Made by a program: the position numbers and the translations under genes
Part shown: piece after piece, positions 55,165-64,000 of the stretch
Layout: every line of letters starts with the position of its first letter
How positions within the stretch are numbered: the first letter of the stretch is position 1
Notes under the pieces: generated by a model
What the model saw: only the letters and a program-made list of their open reading frames with translations
Database searches by the model: none
What the model was told of the DNA's origin: nothing
NCBI RefSeq assembly: GCF_015594625.1
Contig: NZ_JADNRQ010000014.1
Coordinates: 1 to 64,000 of the forward strand
Length of the DNA: 64,000 bases
DNA from: Desulfallas sp. Bu1-1
Lineage (GTDB): Bacteria; Bacillota; Desulfotomaculia; Desulfotomaculales; Desulfallaceae
Reading direction: 5' to 3'

Positions 55165-55194
55165 GACAGGCGTAAGAAACGCTTGTCTTTTTTT
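55165..55194 (+). terminator. Terminator after the amidase gene
   Basis: GACAGGCGT-AAGAA-ACGCTTGTC stem followed by seven T. Confidence 0.92.
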
Positions 55195-55361
55195 AGTATT
55201 GCAAAAAAATGAAAAGAGGCTTTTTCGGTGGTGAAAGATTTTTGTTGCAATAATTTTTATAGGCACTTTCGGATGTAGCCATTTTTTTGTTGAAGTTGGT
55301 TGCTTTGTTATAAAAAATGTTATAATTTTTTTATGACAAGTGAGGAACCGGGGAGGCATGC

Positions 55362-57071
55362 ATGATGAAACTAAATTTCAGCTTTAGAAAAGGTGCAAAA
55401 AAAGAGAGAAAACAGGATTCCAAGCAAAATATCGAAAAAAGCACCGGGAAAGAGGCAACAACAAGAATTCGGAAAGGGATGAAAATAGGTACCAAAATCA
55501 GCCTGGGTTTTTTGATCATGCTGGTTTTAATGCTGGTCCTGGGGGGTAATACCTATCGCGCGCTTACGTCCACCAAGGCGGATATAGACGCCGTGGATAT
55601 CGCCAACCGGAGACTGCTTCTGGAAATGAAAATTCAACATACATTCAAGGACGGGGTGGCCGCTGTCAGGGGTTTTATTGCTTTCAAGGATGAAAAGTTG
55701 TTTCAGCAGTTTGAGAAGGACATTAATCATGTGCTGGAAATGGAAGACCAGTTGCTTCAACTGGCTGAGCAGGATAAAATAAACGATATTAAAGACCTCA
55801 AGATGATTACCACACAATACAAAACCAGTGTGCAGAACAGGTTAACGCCCGCGGTGAAGGCATACTATGAGGCTCTGCGCTCGGGCGACCAGGCGCAAAT
55901 TGAAGCCAAATACAATGACATGTATCTCGCCGCGTCTGGCCTAAATCCCATGGCGGATCTCATTTCACGTCTACTGGAAGAACTTGTGCAGAGCAATAAT
56001 GAGATTGTTCAGAGCTCATTGCTTTCAACAAAAGAGGAAGCAAACAGGGTGATCACGGTTTCACTGGTAATGGCCATTGCGGCCGTTATCACCGGCTTGC
56101 TTTTAACCGTGACGCTCACCAGAATGGTGCGCAACCCCATCTTGCAGATGGTTGCCGGAGCCAATCAACTGGCCCGGGGGGATTTTACCGGGGATATCGT
56201 TGTTAAGTCAAAAGATGAAATCGGCGAGATGTACCAGGCCTTTAAAACAATGAAGGGCAATTTTAAAGATGTGCTGCTCGGGATTCAGGACGCATCGGGT
56301 CAATTGAACGCAGCGGCCCAGCAACTGGCCGCCCAGGCCCAGCAAACGTCGGCGGGGGCCGCTGAAACGGCCTCCACCATGAACGAGATTGCCGGCACGG
56401 TGGACAACCTTTCGCAAATTACCGAGGAGGTTTCCCGCCAGGCCGGTTTAGCCTCGGAGCACGCCGATAAAGGATACCAGGGCATAGAAATGGTTACCGG
56501 CCAGATGCGTGAGATTACGGCGGCTGCATTACAAGTCAACTCGGCTATTAGCGCTTTGAACGCGGCTATTGGTAAAATCAGCCAGTTTATTGAGGTTATC
56601 GGCAATATAGCCGGGCAAACCAACCTGCTGGCTCTCAACGCCGCCATTGAAGCGGCAAGGGCGGGCGAAGCGGGGAGAGGGTTTGCCGTTGTGGCGGAGG
56701 AGGTCCGCAAACTTGCCGAGCAGTCGGCGCAATCCGCCAAGGAAATCAGCCAGCTGATTGCGGAAATCCAAGTGCAATCGGAACAGGCCGTGCAGGCTAT
56801 GGCTAACGGAAGCGCCAGGGTGGAAGAGGGCAATAATATTGTCGGCGAAGTTGGGCAGAGATTCTCGGACATTATTAATGCCGTGCGTGAGCTTTCCGTC
56901 CAAATTCAAGACGTCGCCGCTTCCGCCCGGCAGGTAACCGCGGGAGTTCAGAACGTCGCGGCAACGACGCAGCAACAAACCGCGGCCATGGAGGAGGTAC
57001 ATGCCGCCACGGAGGACCTCAACCGGCTGGCGGAGGGGCTGAATGAACTGGTCCGGAAATTCAAAATATGA
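55362..57071 (+). CDS. Methyl-accepting chemotaxis protein
   Basis: 569-residue chemoreceptor. An unusual Lys/Arg-rich cytoplasmic extension of about 45 residues ([18 protein letters not shown]) precedes the first membrane helix (about 48-68). An extracellular four-helix-bundle sensor (70-220), second helix (about 225-248), HAMP (about 250-300) and the signalling coiled coil with the hairpin tip ([29 protein letters not shown]) follow. There are no HAMP repeats. ATG 55362 or 55365, after GGGAGG. An AT-rich region with TATAAT at 55319 may be its promoter. Confidence 0.95.
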   Translation: MMKLNFSFRKGAKKERKQDSKQNIEKSTGKEATTRIRKGMKIGTKISLGFLIMLVLMLVLGGNTYRALTSTKADIDAVDIANRRLLLEMKIQHTFKDGVAAVRGFIAFKDEKLFQQFEKDINHVLEMEDQLLQLAEQDKINDIKDLKMITTQYKTSVQNRLTPAVKAYYEALRSGDQAQIEAKYNDMYLAASGLNPMADLISRLLEELVQSNNEIVQSSLLSTKEEANRVITVSLVMAIAAVITGLLLTVTLTRMVRNPILQMVAGANQLARGDFTGDIVVKSKDEIGEMYQAFKTMKGNFKDVLLGIQDASGQLNAAAQQLAAQAQQTSAGAAETASTMNEIAGTVDNLSQITEEVSRQAGLASEHADKGYQGIEMVTGQMREITAAALQVNSAISALNAAIGKISQFIEVIGNIAGQTNLLALNAAIEAARAGEAGRGFAVVAEEVRKLAEQSAQSAKEISQLIAEIQVQSEQAVQAMANGSARVEEGNNIVGEVGQRFSDIINAVRELSVQIQDVAASARQVTAGVQNVAATTQQQTAAMEEVHAATEDLNRLAEGLNELVRKFKI

Positions 57072-57086
57072 TTGAAATGGTGATTT

Positions 57087-57120
57087 GCCCGGCTTTGAGG
57101 AAAAAGCCGGGCATTTAATT
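57087..57120 (+). terminator. Terminator of the chemoreceptor gene
   Basis: GCCCGGCTTT-N6-AAAGCCGGGC followed by ATTTAATT. Confidence 0.82.
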
Positions 57121-57150
57121 GTAATCGCGCGCTGCTTTGGTTTGAAATAT

Positions 57151-59580
57151 TTACCTCTGCACCCGCAGCTTTTCTCCCAGGGTGGTAAAGTGTTCCAGCC
57201 AGGTCCGGGCTTGTACGTCGCCCTGCCCGGCCTTTTTCTGCACCTCCGGGTACACGTTTTGCGCCAGCCTGTAATAAATGTTTTGCACTTTCCACAGGTT
57301 CACCTCGAAGGGCAGCGAGCGGGCCAGGCCGGTCACCGCGTCCAGGTGTTTGAGCAGGGTGAGGTTCGCGGGGTTACCAAGCAGCCCCGCCGCCATTTTT
57401 TCCAGGGCCTGCTCCAGCACGTAGCCCAGGCTCGTGCTGTCGAGCTTGACCTCCAGCATTTCGGCCTCCTTCAGGAAAGCGGAGATTTGCTCCAGGTCCG
57501 GCTCCTCTTGCCCGAAAGCCCTCCGCAGGCTGGTGTTCAGGTAAAAGTCGGCGGCGCAGTGCAGGGCATGGGGCAGGGGGACGTCCAGGTCCTTTAAAAA
57601 CCGCATCAACCAGGCGTTGTGGTCGTAAATTTTCCGGAAATCCGCCTCCAGTTCCGCCAGGGTGGAGTCGAGAATCCGGTTCAGTATTTTACGCTGCTGG
57701 TCCCGGAAGATTTCCCGCAGGGAATAAATAACTCCCCCCTCGAAATAGTGGTCTAAAAGCCGGATCACCCCGGGCAGGTCGGCCCGGTTGAAAGCGCTTG
57801 TAACTTCCCGCACCATTTCCAGGTATGAATTCTCGCCGCCATATACCCGGACCCCGCCGTTGACGTTGTGGTATCCGAAATAGACGGCCCCGTAACAGAC
57901 CAGCGCCGATTCCCGCGTAATTTCCGAAGTAATCCGCGCCTGCCCCACCGTCAGCTTGGCCTCCCCGGTCACCATGGTATTGCAGGCCAGGCGGTCCACG
58001 GTGTAGCAGAAAATCCTGGTTTGCGGGCCGTACTTTTCGAACAGCGAGCTAATGGCGTAATGAGCGCCCACTTTGGGCAGGTCAACCATGGCCGGCCTGA
58101 CCAGTTTCTCATAAATGCGGGCGCCGTCTCCCAGTTCGGGCACGTTGCTTTTGGCCCGGGCCAGCATGTCCAGGAAGCGGGGCTCCAGCGCGAGCTCGAA
58201 CAGTTCTTCGGCCAGTTGAATCACCCGCCTGGCGTACTGGAGAATCTGGATTGTTTCAATGCCCGATATTTCGTCGAAAAACCAGCCGCAGCTGGTGAAC
58301 ATGAGCATGGCGTGCCGCTGCATTTCCATCAGTTTGAGCACTGTGACCCGGTCCCGGTCATTCAGCGGGCGCGCCGCATGCTTGGCCAGGAACCGCTGGA
58401 CGTTTTCCGGCGAGCGGTCGAGAATGACGTCGATATAGTCGTTCCGCGCCGCCCACGGGTCCCGGAGGAACCGGCCGGCCAGTTGCTCAAATTGGGGGGC
58501 CAGCGTGTTGCGGAGCCAGTTCAGGGAGTTGCGCAGGGGCGCCCGCCAGGCCTGGCTGTACCCGGGTCGCGCTCCCGAGTTGCAGCCGCAGTCGGCCTGC
58601 CATCGCTCCACTCCGTGGGCGCAGCTCCAGGCCGTTCGCTCGTGAATTTCCACCTCGTGGGTGGGAGGATGTTTTTCCAGGAACTCCCCGTAGTTGGTAA
58701 TCCTGGCCAGGTTGTTGGACTCGATGTAATCCAGGGCGTAAGCCAGCGCCATTTCCCCGAACCGGTGGTGGTGCCCGTAGGTTTCGCCGTCGGTGGCGAT
58801 GTGCACCAGCTGGGGCCGTCCGGTTGCCCCGGTGAAACCACTCAATAGCCTTTGGGCGAAGCGTTCTCCGTTGGACAGCAGGTGTTCGAAGGCAACGGCC
58901 CGGGAGATGGGGCCGTTGTAAAAGAAAATGTTAATCACCCGGCCCGACCCGGGCAGCCGGAGCTGGTAAGGCATAGTCGGGTCAATGCCGCCCGGGCCCA
59001 CTTCCTGCCAGTGGTCGCTGCCGATGCTGCGAAACCGCCGGGCCTGGTACGGGGTGAGAATGGTGAAATTGATATCATGTTCCGCCATGATTTCCAAAGT
59101 TTCCAGGTCCACGGCCGTTTCGGGCAGCCACATGCCCTCCGGCCGCCGGCCGAACCGCTTTTCAAAATCCCTGATGCCCCATATGACCTGGGTGTATTTA
59201 TCCCGGCGATTGGCCAGGGGCATGATCATATGGTTGTAGGCCTGGGCGATGGCCGAACCGTGTCCCGAAAACTTGCGCCGGCTTTCCCGGTCGGCGTCGA
59301 TGATCGCCTGGTACACTTCGGGATCGTTGATTTCCAGCCAGTCCAGCAGCGTGGGCCCGAAATTGAAGCTGATCCGGGTGTAATTGTTGACAATTTTCCT
59401 GATCCAGCCCTTTTCGTTGAGGATACGCGCGGCGGCGTTCGGCGCGTAACATTCGAAGTTGATCCGCTCGTTCCAGTCGTGATAAGGGTAAGCCGAGTCC
59501 TGGACTTCGACGGCCTCCAGCCACGGGTTTTCCCGCGGCGGCTGGTAAAAGTGGCCGTGAATGCAAAGGTACCGTTCCAT
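57151..59580 (-). CDS. GH57 family glycoside hydrolase, DUF3536
   Basis: 809-residue enzyme with an N-terminal glycoside hydrolase family 57 barrel (YLCIHGHFYQPPRENPW, then NFGPTLLDWLE and the GMWLPETAVD motif carrying the candidate catalytic glutamate at about 148) and the C-terminal DUF3536 domain. GH57 members act on alpha-glucans (amylase, branching or 4-alpha-glucanotransferase). ATG at 59580 follows GGAGG; two codons earlier a TTG is possible. It follows the glucanotransferase gene by 18 bases on the same strand, so both serve glycogen or maltodextrin turnover. Confidence 0.93.
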   Translation of the reverse strand: MERYLCIHGHFYQPPRENPWLEAVEVQDSAYPYHDWNERINFECYAPNAAARILNEKGWIRKIVNNYTRISFNFGPTLLDWLEINDPEVYQAIIDADRESRRKFSGHGSAIAQAYNHMIMPLANRRDKYTQVIWGIRDFEKRFGRRPEGMWLPETAVDLETLEIMAEHDINFTILTPYQARRFRSIGSDHWQEVGPGGIDPTMPYQLRLPGSGRVINIFFYNGPISRAVAFEHLLSNGERFAQRLLSGFTGATGRPQLVHIATDGETYGHHHRFGEMALAYALDYIESNNLARITNYGEFLEKHPPTHEVEIHERTAWSCAHGVERWQADCGCNSGARPGYSQAWRAPLRNSLNWLRNTLAPQFEQLAGRFLRDPWAARNDYIDVILDRSPENVQRFLAKHAARPLNDRDRVTVLKLMEMQRHAMLMFTSCGWFFDEISGIETIQILQYARRVIQLAEELFELALEPRFLDMLARAKSNVPELGDGARIYEKLVRPAMVDLPKVGAHYAISSLFEKYGPQTRIFCYTVDRLACNTMVTGEAKLTVGQARITSEITRESALVCYGAVYFGYHNVNGGVRVYGGENSYLEMVREVTSAFNRADLPGVIRLLDHYFEGGVIYSLREIFRDQQRKILNRILDSTLAELEADFRKIYDHNAWLMRFLKDLDVPLPHALHCAADFYLNTSLRRAFGQEEPDLEQISAFLKEAEMLEVKLDSTSLGYVLEQALEKMAAGLLGNPANLTLLKHLDAVTGLARSLPFEVNLWKVQNIYYRLAQNVYPEVQKKAGQGDVQARTWLEHFTTLGEKLRVQR

Positions 59581-59598
59581 GGGCAATCCTCCAGTAAT

Positions 59599-61659
59599 TT
59601 ATCGAATCGCGTTCCGCTTTCTGAGCCGGTCTATTTTCCGCAGCGTTTTCCAAACCCCGGGCATCCGGCTGAACGTTTCGAAATCTTTGCTCGCCTTGCG
59701 CCGCCAGTTGGGGTATTCGCCGGTGGTGCCCGGGATGTTCTGGGGTTCGGTTTCCAGCCACAGGTCTTCCAGGTTTACCAGCAGCAGGCGCGCCCGGCCG
59801 GCGGCCAGGAATTCCAGGCAGGCCTCCAGCACCGCCCTGGTTTTGCCGGCGGGCGCCCCCAGCCACCCCCCGCGCCGCAGGAAACGGGATAAAGCCAGAC
59901 GCCTGGCTGGATTCTCCCGCGGCCAGTATGCGGCGAAGGGGGGCATGTCGTGGGTGTTCATGGCGGTCAGGGCCCGGGCCGGGACCGGGTTGATCCCGCG
60001 GCCGGGAACCTCGCTGATTTCAAACGGTAAAATATACATCCGGTATACCCGGTGCCGGTCCATGGCCGTGCGGATGTAACCGGGCACAACGCCCAGGTCT
60101 TCGCCCACCAGCAGCGTCCGGTGGCGGTGGGATTCCAGGGCCAGCAGGGCGTAAAACTCCTCGGCCCGGTATTTTACGTACACACCGTCGCGCGCCGGCA
60201 GGCCCCTGGGAATCCAGAAGAGGCGGTGCAGCCCCATCACGTGGTCCAGGCGCAGCACGCCGGCGTGCCGGAGGTGGTGGCGCAGCGCGGCCAGGTAATA
60301 CCGGTAGCCCTGGTTCCGGATGCGCTCCGGGTGCAGGGGTGAGAAATCCCAGTTTTGCCCTTCGGCGTTCAGCAAGTCCGGAGGCGCCCCGCAACTGGCC
60401 TCCAGGGTAAATGCGTCCCGTTCCCGCCAAACGTCGTACCCCGCGTTGTGCACGCCCATGGGCAGGTCCAGGTACAGCCCCGGCCCCTTGTTCCGGGCGC
60501 CGGCCGCGAGGTCGCGAAACTGTTCGTGGGCCAGCCACTGCACGTACAGGTGATAGTATTCCGTTTCGGGGTCGAAATCCCCCTCCCGGATCAGGCCGTC
60601 GCGCATCCGTTCGGGCCAGGCCGTCCAGGGGGCGCGCCGGCGTTCCATTGCGGCCCGGAAGCGGGCGTAATCTCTCGCCGCGGGGTGGTTTTGCGCCCAT
60701 TGCCGCAGTTCCTCCCGCCGCGGGGATTCCGTGGCCGAGTGGCAGCGCGACAGCAGCTGGAGAACGCTGCGCTTGACCGCCATCCCGCGGCGGTAGTCCA
60801 CCAGGGCCCCGCGCCGCAGCGCCGCAATCTCCTTTTGAAAGGTTTTGGAGTTGATTAATTCCAGGGCCGGCGGGCACCGGTGCAGTTCCGGGACGCGGGT
60901 TACGTCCAGGTAAAACTCATTCCAGAACAGGCGGCTGGCCGGCGAGTAAGGGCTGGGTTCGAATGGTTCGTCCAGAAAGGCGGCCAAAAGCGGCAGGGTG
61001 CCCACAAACCCGCCCCCCAGGTCCCGGACCCAGCGCAATAGCCGTTCCAGGTCGGCGATGTCGCCCGCCGCCCAACTGTGCCCGGAACGCAGGGCATAAA
61101 GCGGCAGAAAAACTCCCCACATCCCTTTTAGCGCTTCCACGGGCGGTTCGTAAACCCTGGCCGGCGCCGCGATGACCATTGTTTCACACGCGCACCCCGG
61201 CCCGTGCAGCGTTAACCGGTGATAGCCCGGGGGCAGTTCGCGGGGCAGGGGGATGCGCTTGAGCAGGTAGCGCTCGCCCTCCACGTCCTCCCCTTGCAAC
61301 GCGGGCACCGGGGCCAGGTCGTGGAACCACCGGCGCGGCTCACCGGTTTCCAATTCCAGCAGGCACTCCATCTTGCCGTCCGCCCGGCCCGCGGGCAGGC
61401 GCAGGTTCAGGAAAGCGGGCGCGCCCTCCCACACCACCGCCACCGGCTCGCAGCACCGCCGCCAGATTTCCTGCCGGCGCTGGCGGATGGCGCCGGGCAC
61501 GTCGCCCGTGCTTTGCACCGGGGCGCCCAGCGCGCGGAGCACGGCCAGCAGCGAGTGGTACGGCACCCTATGCCGGTCCCCGCCGGTGCCCTCGTAGCCG
61601 GTTTCCACGTTGTACAGCCCGGCCAGCTGGAATAGCAGCCGGACCTGCTTATCCTCCAT
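59599..61659 (-). CDS. malQ: 4-alpha-glucanotransferase (GH77)
   Basis: 686-residue amylomaltase. N-terminal beta-rich extension (1-165) as in the longer MalQ types, then the GH77 barrel with PYSPASRLFWNEFYLDV (about 255), the nucleophile region LRLDHVMGLHRLFW (about 480), GEDLGVVP (about 540, acid/base Glu) and NTHDMPPFAAYW (about 590). It transfers glucan chains between maltodextrins. ATG at 61659 follows GGAGGG. First gene of the two-gene alpha-glucan operon. Confidence 0.95.
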   Translation of the reverse strand: MEDKQVRLLFQLAGLYNVETGYEGTGGDRHRVPYHSLLAVLRALGAPVQSTGDVPGAIRQRRQEIWRRCCEPVAVVWEGAPAFLNLRLPAGRADGKMECLLELETGEPRRWFHDLAPVPALQGEDVEGERYLLKRIPLPRELPPGYHRLTLHGPGCACETMVIAAPARVYEPPVEALKGMWGVFLPLYALRSGHSWAAGDIADLERLLRWVRDLGGGFVGTLPLLAAFLDEPFEPSPYSPASRLFWNEFYLDVTRVPELHRCPPALELINSKTFQKEIAALRRGALVDYRRGMAVKRSVLQLLSRCHSATESPRREELRQWAQNHPAARDYARFRAAMERRRAPWTAWPERMRDGLIREGDFDPETEYYHLYVQWLAHEQFRDLAAGARNKGPGLYLDLPMGVHNAGYDVWRERDAFTLEASCGAPPDLLNAEGQNWDFSPLHPERIRNQGYRYYLAALRHHLRHAGVLRLDHVMGLHRLFWIPRGLPARDGVYVKYRAEEFYALLALESHRHRTLLVGEDLGVVPGYIRTAMDRHRVYRMYILPFEISEVPGRGINPVPARALTAMNTHDMPPFAAYWPRENPARRLALSRFLRRGGWLGAPAGKTRAVLEACLEFLAAGRARLLLVNLEDLWLETEPQNIPGTTGEYPNWRRKASKDFETFSRMPGVWKTLRKIDRLRKRNAIR

Positions 61660-62084
61660 GTTTAATCCCTCCGCCCGGGCGGGGTCGATCAAGATCCCTT
61701 TAAAGTTTTCTCCGGAAGGGGGTTTTTACCTCTTTTTCCAGCCCTCCGCCCGGAACTGGTATTGCAGGCCATCCAGTGCTCCACTCACTCCAGAAATCCG
61801 CCGGATCGCCTGCCGCTGTGGTGTTTTTGCAGTTAAATCACTATTGGATATTGTGCTCAATTTGCTCCCAAATTACCACGGTGACCGGCATAGTGGGATT
61901 AAAGGGTTTATGACGCCGGCCGGCCTTTAGTTTTGCGCCGGAAAAGGTTCGTCTTTTCTTTTTAATCAGTGTATGCGTCACGGGCACTATGATAGAGATA
62001 ATAATGAAAAAATAACTAAAAGTATAACGTTGGACTGTACGGTATCATGATTATAGTATATAATAAAAATACGAGGTGATTGAT
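61660..62084. other. Divergent promoter region between malQ and merR
   Basis: No gene recognised. A fragment near 61840-61925 (LDIVLNLLPNYHGDRHSGIKG) has no start and no known relative. The last 60 bases are AT-rich; TTGGAC near 62032 and TATAGT/TATAAT near 62054-62064 may form the merR promoter. Confidence 0.4.
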
Positions 62085-62545
62085 TTGGGGAGTTCAAGAA
62101 ATTTAAAATAGGCGAAATCGCTGAACTGGCGGGGGTGAGTAGAAGAACCATAGATTATTATACCAACCTGGGCCTGCTGAAGCCCATCCGGTCGGAAAGT
62201 AATTACAGGTATTATACCGAAGATTCGCTGGTCAGATTAAAGATAATTGAAAGTTTGAAGGCCGGCAGGTTTACCCTGGAGGAAATCAGGGAACACCTGA
62301 GCATCCTGGATGATGGCACGGCGCCGGAACTGAACCGGACGGTTAAAAAGGATGGATCCGTCAATATCGATCTATTGAGGAAGCAGATCAAACAGCTGGA
62401 AAATCATCTCGTACAGCTGGAGCCCCGGGTGGGCGGCCTTGAAGCCGGCCAGGCCGTATTGTTGAGAAAAAAAATCATGATGCAAAGCATTGCGCTGATC
62501 CAATCACTGATGATGTACATTAATGAAATTACTTCTTATTTGTAG
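62085..62545 (+). pseudogene. MerR-family regulator with a broken start
   Basis: About 153 residues if repaired. The body is normal: helix-turn-helix FKIGEIAELAGVSRRTIDYY, wing NYRYYTEDSLVRL, then a long dimerisation helix and hydrophobic C-terminus. Yet no ATG, GTG or TTG stands in frame before the HTH; the TTG at 62085, well placed after GAGGTG, is out of frame by one base at a run of four G (62087-62090). A fifth G would restore it. Either a real mutation or a sequencing slip. The GTG at 62135 would cut the HTH in half. It precedes the protease gene. Confidence 0.7.
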
Positions 62546-62570
62546 TTTGGTGAGGAGGTATGAAAAAGCG

Positions 62571-63416
62571 ATGAATACCTTGAAAGCTTGGCTGTTAATG
62601 GGGGCATTGACTGTCCTGCTCGTATTGATAGGCAGGGCCTTGTTCGGTCCATCCGGTGCCATGTTCTTTTTCATTATTGCCATGGGCATGAATTTCTTCA
62701 GTTATTTCTATAGCGATAAAATCGCCATCAAAATGACCCGGTCTTACCCGGTCAGCGAGGCGGAAGCGCCCGAACTTTACGCCATCGTCCGGAGGCTGTC
62801 GCAGCGGGCCGGCATTCCCATGCCCAAACTTTACGTGACGCCGTCGGATCAGCCCAACGCTTTCGCCACGGGGCGCAATCCTTCCCACTCCGCCGTGGCG
62901 GTTACCGAGGGGATCATGCGGCTGCTCAACCGGTCCGAAGTGGAGGGAGTGCTGGCCCATGAGCTGGCGCACATCAAAAACAGGGACGTTTTAATCGGCA
63001 CCATAGCCGCGGCGCTGGCCGGCGCCATTACCATGATGGCCAACGCTTTCCAGTGGGCGGCGATATTCGGCATGGGCGGCAATGACGAAGAAGAAGGCGG
63101 CGCCGGGATGGTAGGGGGACTGTTGATGGCATTCCTTGCACCCCTCGCCGCCATGATTGTGCAGATGGCCATTTCCCGTTCCCGGGAATACGGGGCCGAC
63201 GCCACCGGCGCCCGGATTGCCGGTTCCCCGGACGGTCTGGCCAACGCGCTGTTGAAGCTGGAATCGGCCGCGCACCGCATTCCCATGAACGTCAACCCCG
63301 CGACGTCGCACTTGTTTATCGTCAACCCGCTCTCCGGCGCTTCTCTGGCCAGGCTGTTCAGCACCCACCCGCCCATTCAGGACAGGGTGGAAAGGCTCCG
63401 GAACATGAGGGTGTAA
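62571..63416 (+). CDS. htpX: HtpX-like M48 membrane metalloprotease
   Basis: 281 residues. Two N-terminal membrane helices (about 5-22 and 28-45), the zinc motif HELAH (about 130) and the downstream third ligand in SREYGADATGARI (Glu, about 206), with two further hydrophobic segments between. HtpX degrades damaged membrane proteins with its active site on the cytoplasmic side. ATG at 62571 after GAGGAGG. It starts 25 bases after the MerR stop codon, so the two form an operon. Confidence 0.94.
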   Translation: MNTLKAWLLMGALTVLLVLIGRALFGPSGAMFFFIIAMGMNFFSYFYSDKIAIKMTRSYPVSEAEAPELYAIVRRLSQRAGIPMPKLYVTPSDQPNAFATGRNPSHSAVAVTEGIMRLLNRSEVEGVLAHELAHIKNRDVLIGTIAAALAGAITMMANAFQWAAIFGMGGNDEEEGGAGMVGGLLMAFLAPLAAMIVQMAISRSREYGADATGARIAGSPDGLANALLKLESAAHRIPMNVNPATSHLFIVNPLSGASLARLFSTHPPIQDRVERLRNMRV

Positions 63417-63436
63417 TAAGCTTTTTTAAAAGCAAG

Positions 63437-63487
63437 AGGCAGCTGCTGATCCTTTGATGCAGGGTTTGCAGTTGCCTTTATTTATTT
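63437..63487 (+). terminator. Terminator of the merR-htpX operon
   Basis: AGGCAGCTGC pairs with GCAGTTGCCT, with one internal mismatch, followed by TTATTTATTT. Confidence 0.75.
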
Positions 63488-63617
63488 AACCAGGTTTTTC
63501 AAGCAGGTACATGCCCGGCAACTTCCACAAAGTGCTATCTATCCAATCCCATAAACAGGGGCGTTCCGAATAAGAATAAGCTTATCTGGATTAAATTTTA
63601 GGAGGGACTCCTGTGCA

Positions 63618-64000
63618 ATGGTGAAAATTAAAGACAGGCTTCTGCTCGGCGCCGTGGCGGGCCTGGGAGGTAACTTGGTTAAAACGGCCATTGTTAAACT
63701 GGCCAAAAGATTCAATTGGTCGGAGTTCAACGGATCGGAGAAGGCGGCGGGTATGCTGCTTCCCGCGCATAAAATTACCCAACCAAGCGGGAGATTGGTC
63801 GGGTATATCGCCGACAACGTTATTGCCATTACGCTGGGGACAGCCGCCGTATATATGCTGTCCCTTGCCGGAAGGGATAAGGCGGCGCTTAAAGGCGCGC
63901 TGTCCGGTCAGGTGATGTGGAGTATTTTTTACGGTGTGCTGTCAACCATGGGGGCGACGCAAGTTCACCCGCCGGCTCCCAAAACGGTATTGACGGAGTT
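63618..64000 (+). CDS. Membrane protein, cut by the window end
   Basis: 127 codons are visible and the frame is still open at the last base. It begins MVKIKDRLLLGAVAGLGGNL (hydrophobic), then IADNVIAITLGTAAVYMLSL and SGQVMWSIFYGVLSTMG, at least three membrane segments. Similar hypothetical membrane proteins occur in Desulfotomaculum-type genomes; function unknown. ATG at 63618, with GGAGGG 11 bases upstream. Confidence 0.7.
   Translation, partial: MVKIKDRLLLGAVAGLGGNLVKTAIVKLAKRFNWSEFNGSEKAAGMLLPAHKITQPSGRLVGYIADNVIAITLGTAAVYMLSLAGRDKAALKGALSGQVMWSIFYGVLSTMGATQVHPPAPKTVLTE

Overview
The window looks like a chromosomal segment of a moderately GC-rich, low-oxygen Gram-positive bacterium of the Desulfotomaculum/Pelotomaculum type (Peptococcaceae s.l.). 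The signs are strong AGGAGG-type ribosome sites with frequent GTG/TTG starts, a YtrA-type GntR regulator, a CtsR-type operator on a chaperone operon, Asp23, DUF1659/DUF2922/YvrJ mini-proteins, a sigma-54-driven CoA-transferase, and an anaerobe's oxygen-defence set (reverse rubrerythrin, superoxide reductase, remnants of FprA). The genus is an inference. No rRNA, tRNA or CRISPR array was found.

Layout. 0.2-10.5 kb: a + strand run encoding an ABC-2 permease, a Gly-rich membrane protein, a MoxR AAA ATPase, a DUF58 protein and two large membrane-anchored VWA proteins, probably one envelope-associated MoxR/VWA machine. 10.6-13.6 kb (-): a Uma2-family nuclease and a ytrA-like GntR/ABC ATPase/permease operon with a recognisable operator. 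13.7-16.3 kb (+): sfsA, a small hypothetical gene and rlmD. 16.5-18.9 kb (-): a winged-helix regulator, a radical SAM/SPASM protein and a 21-residue cationic peptide gene. 19.3-23.8 kb: a SWIM-SNF2 helicase and a DUF1614 membrane protein.

23.9-42.4 kb is an accessory, rearranged zone. It begins with a decayed oxidative-stress locus (truncated Fur/PerR, broken FprA, frameshifted ferritin-like gene, intact reverse rubrerythrin). An IS1634-family element interrupts it and is flanked by an approximately 440-bp target duplication that copied the rubrerythrin 3' half. A truncated YoeB-like toxin follows, then a complete four-gene Wadjet (JetABCD, DUF2397/DUF2398/SMC/DUF2399 type) anti-plasmid system. 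After it come a beta-propeller lipoprotein, a DUF6922-like protein, superoxide reductase, a universal stress protein, a frameshifted gene duplicate and a Phd/PIN toxin-antitoxin pair. Several families of dispersed palindromes (GGGGTCAGGCCT type, GGGGACATTCC type, AAGGGCTGAGCC type) are scattered here and elsewhere.

42.4-48.5 kb: a stress operon dnaK-dnaJ-cbpM-clpB with a sigma-A promoter overlapped by a CtsR-like box. 48.6-52.2 kb (-): a 59-residue Cys-rich protein not obvious from length-filtered gene calls, a 4-hydroxybutyrate/butyrate-type CoA-transferase behind a -24/-12 promoter, and its likely sigma-54 activator. 52.2-57.1 kb: an EamA pseudogene, Asp23, a small XRE regulator, the DUF1659-DUF2922-YvrJ-amidase cluster and a chemoreceptor. 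57.1-61.7 kb (-): a GH57 (DUF3536) enzyme and 4-alpha-glucanotransferase, a glycogen/alpha-glucan pair. 62.1-64 kb: a MerR regulator with a broken start, an HtpX-like protease and the beginning of a membrane protein that runs off the window.
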